Below are positions 16,713 through 23,803 of a stretch of DNA of 23,803 nt, in pieces. Position 1 is the stretch's first letter. Each line of letters begins with the position of its first letter. The stretch comes from CAZMGY01 sp964565945 [NCBI: uncultured bacterium] (GTDB taxonomy: Bacteria > GCA-001730085), in contig CAZMGY010000009.1 of the NCBI GenBank assembly GCA_964565945.1, forward strand, positions 1 through 23,803, written 5' to 3'. The notes under the pieces were generated by a model. That model saw only the letters and a list, made by a program, of their open reading frames with translations. It did not search any database and had not been told where the DNA came from. Both the position numbers and the translations under genes were made by a program.

Positions 16713-16943
16713 ATGACTATCAATATTTTACCCAAACTCTTAGCTCTGGCTCTGGCTCTGGGTGTGCTTGTCCCATACTTTTTTTATCGCCATTCAAACT
16801 CACAGCATTTCAGGGATCTTTTGATGAGTGCTATCGCCCTTTCTTTTTCGTTCATTCTTTTCGATAAGATGGTCAACCTTTATCGATGTGCTAGTTTGAC
16901 AAGTAAATTTAAAAACAGTATAGTTTTAGGATTCATAAAATAA
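16713..16943 (+). CDS. Small two-helix membrane protein, unknown function
   Basis: A 76-residue frame begins 48 bases after a good -10 box. It has two hydrophobic segments: residues about 5-25 (ILPKLLALALALGVLVPYFF) and about 36-53 (DLLMSAIALSFSFILFDK). The first includes three tandem GCTCTG hexamers coding Ala-Leu repeats. No family is recognised. There is no clear ribosome site before the ATG, and the last third of the frame overlaps a near-perfect promoter for transketolase, so its C-terminal sequence may not be under strong selection. It could be a real small membrane protein or an unused open frame in a long leader. Confidence 0.4.
   Translation: MTINILPKLLALALALGVLVPYFFYRHSNSQHFRDLLMSAIALSFSFILFDKMVNLYRCASLTSKFKNSIVLGFIK
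16896..16924 (+). promoter_or_regulatory. Transketolase promoter
   Basis: TTGACA (16896-16901) is a perfect -35 box, followed after exactly 17 bases by TATAGT (16919-16924), a 5/6 -10 box. This is the best promoter in the window. Transcription would start near 16931, leaving about 60 bases of leader to GTG 16993. It lies within the 3' end of the small membrane-protein frame. Confidence 0.7.
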
Positions 16944-16992
16944 GCCCCCTGGGTATAAATGGACCCTATGATATTAAGGAAGGATAGAAGCC

Positions 16993-18945
16993 GTGCTTCG
17001 TCTCGAAAAAAGAACACCACAACTCACAACAGAAGATCAACAAACCTTAGAAACAATGTGGCAAGAGTGCACAAGCGATATTCTACATTGCACGTCTTTA
17101 GCGGCTTGCGGACATCCAGGGGGCTCAATGTCTTCACTCAATCTACTTCTAATGACTTATGCGTTCAGTAATATTTCGCCCGAAAATGTTTTATCGGACA
17201 ATAGAGACCGGGTTATTGTGAGTCATGGTCACATTAGCCCCGCCGTCTATGCCGTTTTGAGCCAATATGGTTTTTTCGATCGCGAAGAGATGATTCTCAA
17301 TTTTCGCAAAACAGGATCTAAGTTTTCTGGTCATATCGAAGATGGCGTCCCAGGAGTGGAATGGAACACAGGGAACCTTGGTCAAGGCATTTCGGCCGCA
17401 TGCGGTCTCGCTTTAGCTCAAAAGAAAAAAAATATCGCTAAATCGGTCTATGTTTTTATGGGAGACGGTGAGCAACAAAAAGGCCAAATTGCCGAAGCCT
17501 GCCGTTTTGCAATCAAGTACAAACTCAACAACCTTGTGGCTATCATTGACGTTAACCGCATGCAAATTGGGGGTGCCACATCCGATATTATGGATCAGGA
17601 TTTAGCAGCTCTTTACAAAGCTCTTCAATGGAATGTGCTTGAAGTGCGGGATGGTCACGACAATCAAACCATCCTCGAAGCCTTGCAACAAGCTCAACAA
17701 CATCACATCGATAACCCTGAAGCCCCCACCGTGATTTTGGCTCACACCATAATGGGCAAAGGTGTTTCTTTCATGAGTGATATCTACGACTTTCACGGCA
17801 AATCCTGCTCGATCGAAGAACACGCTCAGGCAATGGAAGAATTAGGGCTTCCTAACAAACTTAAAGAGTTCCAAGATAAAAAAGCCAAACTAGCTTATAA
17901 ATCTTCGGTGGCAGCCCTAGCTCAAAAACCTACTGTTAATATTAACCTTGGACAGCCCATTGTTTATAATGTGGACGCATTCACCGACAATCGTTCGGCT
18001 TATGGTGCAGCTTTGAATGACCTTGCCAAGCTTAACAACTCCGAGAAAGAAACAACCAAAATCGTTGGGTTTTCTTGCGACCTCGAAGGCTCCGTCAAAA
18101 TGTCGCCCTTTCGCAAAACGTCGCCTGACTACTTCTTCGAAGGAGGTATTCAAGAACATAACACAGCGGTTGTGGCAGGCGCTATGTCAAAAGAAGATTT
18201 TCAAGTGTTCTTTTCAACATTTGGGGTGTTTGGCGTCGATGAAGTTTATAACCAACAACGTCTCAATGGATTTAACCACACCAATATTAAAACCGTATGC
18301 ACGCACTTAGGCTTAAGCGTTGGAGAAGACGGTCCCACGCATCAAAGCATTGACTATGTCGGACTCTTACGTAATGTTTTTGGCTATCAAATTCTTATTT
18401 CAGCCGATCCTAACCAAACAGATCACATGGTCCGTTATGCCGCAAGCATCTATGGAAATGTTTTCATCGGCATGGGGCGGGCCAAAACACCCGTGATTGC
18501 CAACCAAGATAATCAGCCTTATTTCGGCTCAGATTACCAGTTTGAAATTGGCAAAGCCGATTTACTCAAAGAAGGCAATCAAGCAACTCTTATCACCTAT
18601 GGTCCTCTATTGGCCTACACTCTGGAGGCTGCTAAAAAACTAGAAAAAACTCATAACTGTCTGGTAAGTGTACTTAATATGGGATCGCTAGCCCCCTGTG
18701 ACGAAGCAGCTATTATCTCTGCCGCCAAAGACACAGGACATATCATCACTATCGAGGATCATCATGTCGATACAGGTCTCGGCAGCATTGTGGCAAGTGT
18801 ACTCACTCACCATCAGCTGGCCCCTCGCTTTAAAGCACTTGGTATTGATCGATTCAGTTATTCAGGACAACCTTCTGAACTCTACAAAGAACATGGCCTC
18901 GACACAGACAATATTGTCGCAACCGTCCTAGAATTAAGGAAGTAA
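16993..18945 (+). CDS. tkt: Transketolase
   Basis: Transketolase moves two-carbon units between sugar phosphates in the pentose phosphate pathway, using thiamine diphosphate. The 650-residue protein carries both halves in one chain. The N-terminal half has SLAACGHPGGSMSS, the nucleotide-binding GDGEQQKGQ (157-165) ending at DVNRMQ (186-191), and VEWNTGNLGQG. The C-terminal pyrimidine-binding half has EGGIQEHN (383-390), with the catalytic Glu388, and GEDGPTHQ. GTG 16993 is preceded by AAGGAAGG, which settles the start. Its last 12 bases overlap the convergent protease gene. The sequence looks like the compact transketolase group; I did not find signs of a synthase (DXS) instead. Confidence 0.9.
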   Translation: MLRLEKRTPQLTTEDQQTLETMWQECTSDILHCTSLAACGHPGGSMSSLNLLLMTYAFSNISPENVLSDNRDRVIVSHGHISPAVYAVLSQYGFFDREEMILNFRKTGSKFSGHIEDGVPGVEWNTGNLGQGISAACGLALAQKKKNIAKSVYVFMGDGEQQKGQIAEACRFAIKYKLNNLVAIIDVNRMQIGGATSDIMDQDLAALYKALQWNVLEVRDGHDNQTILEALQQAQQHHIDNPEAPTVILAHTIMGKGVSFMSDIYDFHGKSCSIEEHAQAMEELGLPNKLKEFQDKKAKLAYKSSVAALAQKPTVNINLGQPIVYNVDAFTDNRSAYGAALNDLAKLNNSEKETTKIVGFSCDLEGSVKMSPFRKTSPDYFFEGGIQEHNTAVVAGAMSKEDFQVFFSTFGVFGVDEVYNQQRLNGFNHTNIKTVCTHLGLSVGEDGPTHQSIDYVGLLRNVFGYQILISADPNQTDHMVRYAASIYGNVFIGMGRAKTPVIANQDNQPYFGSDYQFEIGKADLLKEGNQATLITYGPLLAYTLEAAKKLEKTHNCLVSVLNMGSLAPCDEAAIISAAKDTGHIITIEDHHVDTGLGSIVASVLTHHQLAPRFKALGIDRFSYSGQPSELYKEHGLDTDNIVATVLELRK

Positions 18946-20124
18946 ATCTTCAATAGCAGCTTTGAGTTGCGCATCGTCAATTTGGTTCATCGACATTTGA
19001 ATCATATCTCCGTCAGAACGTTTGATCTGTCTTAAATCAATACGAAAAACTTGCTCCATCTCTGGTGTGGATACAGCCAAATCGGGAATAATTCCCTGAC
19101 CTTCCACCAAATCGCCTAAAGGCAAAACATAACGATGGGTCGTAAAACGAACAGCTCCTCCTTGAGGCAAAGGAATAAGGGTCTGAATCGATCCCTTTCC
19201 AAAACTTTTTTGCCCAATCACAGTCGCACGTTGATAATCCTGAAAGGCTCCAGCAACCACCTCAGCCGCACTGGCACTTCCTTCGTTAATCAAAACACAT
19301 AAAGGCAATTGAACTGCAAGTGAATCCGCGCTCACACGATACTTTTTTTCCGAGGAACGATCACGTCCTTTGACGCGAACCACAACTTTATTTTTTTTCA
19401 AAAACAAGGAGACAACTTTAACCGCCTCTGTCAAGAGGCCTCCTGGATTGTTTCTTAAATCCAGAATAAATCCCGAAATATTGCGCGCCATTAAACGCTG
19501 CAACTGATCCCGAACATCCTCAAAAACACCTTCTTTGAAGCGGGTAATTTTCAAATAACCGATATGTCCTTCAATAAGGCATTCATCGCGAACAGGGCGA
19601 GTTTTAATTAATCCACGATAAAGTAAAAAGTCAATTTCGTGTCCATCACGCAAAAACGTAAGCTTAACAGGCGTTCCTGGCAAACCTCGAATCATGCGCA
19701 CAGCTGTATCAATGGGAAACCCCAAAACAGAAACCCCATTCACGCGAATCAAACGGTCTCCAGCTTTAATGCCCGACAACTCCGCAGGAGACCCAAACAA
19801 AGGAGTTACCACCACATGAAATTGATCTCGCGTAACAAGATCAACCCCAACCCCTGCAAACACACCTTTTTGTTCTTTCAAAAGATCTTGATACTCTTGT
19901 TCCGTCATATATTCACTGTAAGGATCAAGAGTCGAAAAAAGTCCTTGCAAGGCCGCCTGAGATAAATCCTCTATCAAAACAGGATCCACGTAGGTTTGAT
20001 CCAGTAAGTGCATAACCCTCTGCACTGTATCGATATTGACTTGATCGTTTGAATTTGCACACAACAAAGGGCTAAACCCTAACCCCCAAAGCCCATAGAT
20101 TATGAACCTAGCAACTTTGTCCAT
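18934..20124 (-). CDS. ctpA: S41-family C-terminal processing protease (CtpA/Prc-like)
   Basis: A 396-residue exported serine protease that trims C-termini of periplasmic proteins, often controlling cell-wall hydrolases. It starts with a signal sequence (residues 1-23). A PDZ domain spans about 85-165, with GVGVDLVTRDQFHVV and GIKAGDRLIRVNGVSV. The S41 core has FILDLRNNPGGLL (219-231), then INEGSASAAEVVAGA, with catalytic Ser285, and SFGKGSIQTL, with catalytic Lys310. The start overlaps the upstream SPL-like gene by 25 bases, an unusually long same-strand overlap. The domain order and active-site pair make the call firm; the substrate is unknown. Confidence 0.92.
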   Translation of the reverse strand: MDKVARFIIYGLWGLGFSPLLCANSNDQVNIDTVQRVMHLLDQTYVDPVLIEDLSQAALQGLFSTLDPYSEYMTEQEYQDLLKEQKGVFAGVGVDLVTRDQFHVVVTPLFGSPAELSGIKAGDRLIRVNGVSVLGFPIDTAVRMIRGLPGTPVKLTFLRDGHEIDFLLYRGLIKTRPVRDECLIEGHIGYLKITRFKEGVFEDVRDQLQRLMARNISGFILDLRNNPGGLLTEAVKVVSLFLKKNKVVVRVKGRDRSSEKKYRVSADSLAVQLPLCVLINEGSASAAEVVAGAFQDYQRATVIGQKSFGKGSIQTLIPLPQGGAVRFTTHRYVLPLGDLVEGQGIIPDLAVSTPEMEQVFRIDLRQIKRSDGDMIQMSMNQIDDAQLKAAIEDLLP

Positions 20125-21143
20125 GTTTCAGGAAACTCCATACTTAAGGAAATCGGTTTCTGATATATTGCGAATCGATCCCGAACTAAGCGATACATTT
20201 GCTCACGTAAGGGTTTATAGTAACGGTATTTCCCATCTCTAGCCACCACAAATTCACTCGTAAATAAATCTGTTTTAGGAAACTTAGTTTGAATATCTTG
20301 ATCCATCCCCTTCATATAACGGAAGGACCCTACAAACAACCGCTGCACACGCGTAACATCCAACTGCTCGGCCACATAATCCACCATTTCGGTGTAACCT
20401 TCTTTCCAACCTGGGTAGTGAATCATCGGATCGACAATAATTCCTATCGAAAACCCGGCCTCTTGGCAGCGCCGTAAAGCCGCAACACGCTCCTCTAGAG
20501 AAGATGTTTTTAACTCGTATTTACGAATCACATCACGAGGGCTCAAAGTCCAGGTTAAATATATATGTTCCAAAGGTTCAATTTGATCCAAAAAATCAAC
20601 GTAACGGCTCTTGCTTCGCAACTCCATAGAAATATACGGACGTGTTTTTAAAAATGAGTACAAATGTTGACTAAATCCAGTAATCGGTTCAAAAAGCAAG
20701 CTATCACTCAGCTCTCCAGTGCTGATAAACAAGTTCTCTTTGTCTCGAGTTAAATCGTCAAGTTCTCGAAACAAATCTTCAATGTTAACCGCAATACGCA
20801 CCAAGGATTCATTTTTCAAATACGAATGCAAATAACAATAGACACATGCAAAATGACACCCTGTTACATGATCTAAGCAATACGCCTCTTCAAAACTCGT
20901 GCAATCTTGGCCAAATGTTTTTTTGCGAATAAAGGCACCCTTATTAACATGCAAATAAACATGCTTGTATTTTTTTTTACTATTTAGAACACGTGCAGCC
21001 TCTCCATCATTCTCAACCACCACATACTCTGGTTGATACACATCTAGACGATTCAACATCTCTTGAGTATAAGCGTAGGGTTCCGCCTCTTTTTGTATCA
21101 ACACCAAAGTAGGCCTAAACTCAGATCCACTCAAAGAAGTCAT
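20100..21143 (-). CDS. SPL-like radical SAM protein (spore photoproduct lyase family)
   Basis: A 347-residue radical SAM protein related to spore photoproduct lyase, which repairs a UV-made thymine dimer. The iron-sulfur motif CHFACVYCYL gives Cys96, Cys100 and Cys103 (CX3CX2C), and the next block (VRIAVNIEDL) follows SplB. Later segments GFSIGIIVDPMIHYPGWKEGY also align with SplB. At the place where true SPL has the catalytic cysteine (ASCTSDI in Bacillus), this protein has STGELSDS (141-148), so the hydrogen-donor cysteine is absent. It is thus probably a paralogue with another substrate, and no other spore gene is nearby. ATG 21143 has an AAGGA site inside the upstream gene, which it overlaps by 23 bases. 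Confidence 0.8.
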   Translation of the reverse strand: MTSLSGSEFRPTLVLIQKEAEPYAYTQEMLNRLDVYQPEYVVVENDGEAARVLNSKKKYKHVYLHVNKGAFIRKKTFGQDCTSFEEAYCLDHVTGCHFACVYCYLHSYLKNESLVRIAVNIEDLFRELDDLTRDKENLFISTGELSDSLLFEPITGFSQHLYSFLKTRPYISMELRSKSRYVDFLDQIEPLEHIYLTWTLSPRDVIRKYELKTSSLEERVAALRRCQEAGFSIGIIVDPMIHYPGWKEGYTEMVDYVAEQLDVTRVQRLFVGSFRYMKGMDQDIQTKFPKTDLFTSEFVVARDGKYRYYKPLREQMYRLVRDRFAIYQKPISLSMEFPETWTKLLGS

Positions 21144-22050
21144 TTAACAGATCCTTATGTTCATCAATCCATACTAGCAACTCATCCAATTGATCCACAC
21201 TGTAGGCCTTGAGTTGTAATATCAAATGATCACCTTCCAAATCTTTAGGCAACTGAATCGCAAGATCCTTGGGAGCTTTCAAATTCAGGTAAAGTTGCCT
21301 TATTTTTTCTTCGGCCTCATAACGAATGGGAAAGCGTCGCTTCCACAATTCCTCAAAAATATGCCGATATCGCACCCGTTCATGAAAATTTTGACTCAAA
21401 ATCGAATCAACACCTAACTGTTGCCATAGTTGTTCCAAAGACAGCACTTCTCTTTGGCAAATATGGTCCACGTATTGCATCCAAATTTTTAACTCGTTAT
21501 GATTCATTTTAAGTCCAAGCATCAATCGCACCCACGCATCGCGATGCAGGTTATCGTGCAAATCCACATACAAAAGTTGCTCAACCTTAAGGGTCCTCTT
21601 AAAAACCTCTTCGAAAATCCATTGTTCCGCTTGACTTAAAAAATCGGCGTACTCTTTGTCCTTGTCACCCAAATAAGACGTGGCATACGCATCCCATAAA
21701 TCATCTTTCACATTCCTTAAACTCAGGGATGAACCACATTTTTGACGAAATAAATGTGCCCAATCCCAAAAAGACATCGAAAAAGCATTCAAATGGAGAG
21801 ATTTTTTTAAATCAACAAATTCGTTAACTTTAGACCCAATAGAAACAATATCTATCTGCTTTAGATTTAATTTTTGAGCATTTATCAGCCGTTGTTTTCC
21901 GTCAATTACATAGTACTGATCCAGATCACTCACCACCCAAATGGGCGGTCCCCAAGCCACATTCGGAACAGAACCATCTTGCGGGCAGTGAACTTCTGGT
22001 AAGTAATCCGAAAAAACTTTGTTTATTGAAACTTGTTCAATATATTGCAT
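21121..22050 (-). CDS. ParB/Srx-fold domain protein, unknown function
   Basis: A 309-residue protein whose first about 90 residues match a ParB-like N-terminal domain: an opening SINKV segment, a beta strand WVVSDLDQYYVIDGKQRLINAQKL (36-59), in which DGKQRLINA stands for the ParB 'DGxxRxxA' nucleotide-binding loop, then a strand IDIVSI. The remainder is helical and rich in Trp, Leu and charged residues, without the helix-turn-helix of chromosome-partition ParB, so it is not a segregation protein. It is first in an overlapping three-gene unit with the SPL-like protein and the protease, which suggests a shared but unknown role. No ribosome site is seen before its ATG. Confidence 0.6.
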   Translation of the reverse strand: MQYIEQVSINKVFSDYLPEVHCPQDGSVPNVAWGPPIWVVSDLDQYYVIDGKQRLINAQKLNLKQIDIVSIGSKVNEFVDLKKSLHLNAFSMSFWDWAHLFRQKCGSSLSLRNVKDDLWDAYATSYLGDKDKEYADFLSQAEQWIFEEVFKRTLKVEQLLYVDLHDNLHRDAWVRLMLGLKMNHNELKIWMQYVDHICQREVLSLEQLWQQLGVDSILSQNFHERVRYRHIFEELWKRRFPIRYEAEEKIRQLYLNLKAPKDLAIQLPKDLEGDHLILQLKAYSVDQLDELLVWIDEHKDLLNDFFEWI

Positions 22051-22289
22051 AGGACATCATTGTAATCTTCTCGCATTGTTTATGCAAGTTTTTTTCCTTC
22101 ATTTTTAGACACGAGCCCTCGACAAAGAATAGTCTCAAATTATTTTGAAAAACATTAGAAAGCATTAAATTGCCCAAATACGTTAACACAATCTTCATAA
22201 TTCACACATATGCACTTAATTTTTAAAGGGTACTATAACAGTCTATATGAGAGCATCTATCTAAACAGTAAATATACGATTAGAAAACA
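22051..22289. promoter_or_regulatory. Divergent intergenic region with a near-leaderless promoter
   Basis: On the minus strand TTGCAT (22082-22087) and TACAAT (22059-22064) are 17 bases apart. Transcription would start about 22050-22053, at or just before the ATG of the ParB-like gene (22048-22050), so the mRNA would have almost no leader. On the plus strand a TATAAC at 22234-22239 could be a -10 box for the gene at 22290, but its -35 match is poor. The middle is AT-rich, with no gene or strong repeat seen. Confidence 0.5.
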
Positions 22290-23803
22290 ATGAAAAAAAC
22301 ACTTTTATGGAATCTTATCATACTACTGTTCGCAACAGACACATGTTGGGGACTTGCGGCTCCTTCTAGCTTCCACTTAAGCCGACCCAAATCATCCTCA
22401 TCAGAGGCATCCGCATTATTTTTTAGTTCCCCTCAATTTTCAGAAATTAGCATTGAAGAGATTGAAAATCTCAAAGAAGGTTTAATCTTCGAAGAAAACA
22501 ATACAGAAGCAGCAAAACCTTACAAACTCATCAAAAAAGATGACAAAGAACTTCCTTCAGAAAAGTTTCGTTTTGGAAAAACAGATGCGGCTCTTTTTCT
22601 CCCCTCAACAAGCATGAAAAATAAGCCTTTTCGCGCAAAGTTAAAAATCTTTGGGTCCAGGTTTCAATATTATGCGGGCTACTTCATCAGCACATTTGTG
22701 TTTGACCTCTTGATTATCTTGGTCCTTATCTTATTCACCACAACTAGTGGAGCCCTCCCCGTCAATGCTCCCATTGCCTTCGCAATCTTGTTCGTCATTC
22801 GCATCTTCTTTCCTGGTTTAGACTCTGCAATCACTGAAAATACAAAAATAAACCTCAAAGGTCGCATTAGCAAGACTATCGAAGAACAAAACAAAAAGTA
22901 TCTTTGTTCTCAATTTGGCTTACAACGAAAATTCTTAGAAGACCTTCTTAAACGCAAAGCCATTGATAAAAATAGCGCCCAAGCCATCAATAGATTTCTC
23001 AAGCACATTGAGAACCATGGAAATAATCATATCCCAACGAACGAAGCCCAAACATTGCAGTTGGTGCTGGATTGGCAACAAAAAAACAACTTGTCGCTCA
23101 ACCAAACCCTTATTTTGCTCAACATTCTAAACCAGCTCTTATTTTCAGGCCGGGACATGCACGAATACTACAAAACCCACTCATCCTATAGCATTAGGAA
23201 GCTTCTCAACAGCCCTACTACAACAAGCAAAGGCCTCTCTATGTTAGAGCGCTATATCCTCATCAACACCTATGCCATAAGTAGTGTTGAAACCAAAAGA
23301 GATCGCGAACAATTTGTAACATTTTTGCTTGAACACCACAGTCTTAAAGCCGATATCAGCAATGTTATGGAACTGTACTATCGTTCTGGTCTTGAAAAAA
23401 TCTTTCAGTACTACATTGTTTCTAGCTACGAAATAGGGCAGTTCAGCTTTTACATACAAGAAGTTTTCGAAGACGATGGTCGTATATCAGCCCTACGGTC
23501 TTTCTTAGACATGCTTTCAAATATTCGTCCTTGGCCACGCGAACTTCGTAAAAGAATCATTCATCATGCCAAAGAAACAACCAAACTACCCCCAGTTTGG
23601 CTAGCTCATCTCTATGCAGAAAATGGAGCCCCAACACAAGAACTTCTTAAAATTTACAAAAGCTGCAAGCATTGGGCCAAAGACCAAAACCACTCCATCT
23701 GGAATACCAAAAAACTCGTTGTCGACGTTATCGCCTCTCATCAACCTATGGGCGAATCTTACAATGCAGAGATATTAGAATATTTATTTGACGAAGTATA
23801 TGA
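22290..23803 (+). CDS. Large exported protein of unknown function (3' end outside the window)
   Basis: An open frame of at least 504 codons runs from ATG 22290 off the right edge. It starts with a signal peptide (KKTLLWNLIILLFATDTCWGLA), followed by a serine-rich, then acidic, low-complexity stretch to about residue 110. Two adjacent hydrophobic helices (about 131-151 and 157-175) anchor it in the membrane. The rest (about 200-504) is helical, rich in Lys, Asn, Leu and His, with no catalytic motif I can recognise; the pattern could be a helical-repeat scaffold. The ribosome site is weak. Codon use looks like the neighbours. I do not recognise the family; the cysteine in the signal region (TCWG) does not make a lipobox. 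Confidence 0.75.
   Translation, partial: MKKTLLWNLIILLFATDTCWGLAAPSSFHLSRPKSSSSEASALFFSSPQFSEISIEEIENLKEGLIFEENNTEAAKPYKLIKKDDKELPSEKFRFGKTDAALFLPSTSMKNKPFRAKLKIFGSRFQYYAGYFISTFVFDLLIILVLILFTTTSGALPVNAPIAFAILFVIRIFFPGLDSAITENTKINLKGRISKTIEEQNKKYLCSQFGLQRKFLEDLLKRKAIDKNSAQAINRFLKHIENHGNNHIPTNEAQTLQLVLDWQQKNNLSLNQTLILLNILNQLLFSGRDMHEYYKTHSSYSIRKLLNSPTTTSKGLSMLERYILINTYAISSVETKRDREQFVTFLLEHHSLKADISNVMELYYRSGLEKIFQYYIVSSYEIGQFSFYIQEVFEDDGRISALRSFLDMLSNIRPWPRELRKRIIHHAKETTKLPPVWLAHLYAENGAPTQELLKIYKSCKHWAKDQNHSIWNTKKLVVDVIASHQPMGESYNAEILEYLFDEVY

Noticed and set aside
20100-21143. True spore photoproduct lyase as a sign of an endospore former
   Set aside because: The catalytic cysteine is missing and the rest of the window encodes LPS export, so sporulation cannot be inferred.
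1-23803. CRISPR arrays, insertion sequences, tRNA or rRNA genes
   Set aside because: No regularly spaced repeats, transposase-like frames or cloverleaf-like sequences were seen; gaps between genes are short and mostly explained by promoters.

Overview
The window is a gene-dense stretch of about 23.8 kb, moderately AT-rich, from a diderm (LPS-bearing) bacterium that uses the standard bacterial code; TGA ends many intact genes. Envelope genes (LptD, an RND/MMPL exporter, lipoproteins) and the tRNA-modifying pair CmoA/CmoB rule out archaea and monoderms. No rRNA, tRNA or other phylum-level marker is present. The mix of CmoAB, a NqrM-like protein, a family 4 uracil-DNA glycosylase and an SPL-like radical SAM protein beside a ParB-like protein fits an uncultivated proteobacterium-like or candidate-phylum lineage, and I cannot place it further.

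Layout. (1) 1-785 holds relics of a type I secretion locus: part of a TolC-like protein and part of the ABC exporter membrane domain, in one frame separated by TGA. (2) 824-1442 is a short plus-strand unit, a ManC-type cupin overlapping a NqrM-like 56-residue membrane protein that is easily missed. (3) 1447-3028 on the minus strand carries a small lipoprotein and a dihydroorotate dehydrogenase. (4) 3142-4844 on the plus strand is cmoA-cmoB, overlapping by ATGA. (5) 4830-16528 on the minus strand is a long run. In transcription order it is lptD, a UDP-sugar dehydrogenase, folD, a broken small reading frame, a family 4 uracil-DNA glycosylase, priA, then rbfA-truB-ribF from its own promoter, then the RND exporter. 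(6) 16637-18945 on the plus strand has a small two-helix membrane protein and transketolase. (7) 18934-22050 on the minus strand has three overlapping genes (ParB-like, SPL-like radical SAM, CtpA-type protease) behind a promoter so close to the first ATG that the mRNA may be leaderless. (8) 22290 to the window edge is the 5' part of a large exported protein I do not recognise.

Most genes are core housekeeping: wobble-uridine modification, pyrimidine, folate and flavin synthesis, ribosome maturation, replication restart and repair, LPS assembly, and central carbon metabolism. Convergent genes overlap at their stops (4830-4844, 18934-18945), so the genome is compact. I see no clear new multi-gene system. 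The best candidates for novelty are the SPL-like/ParB-like pair, where the usual SPL catalytic cysteine is replaced, and the large unknown protein at the right edge.
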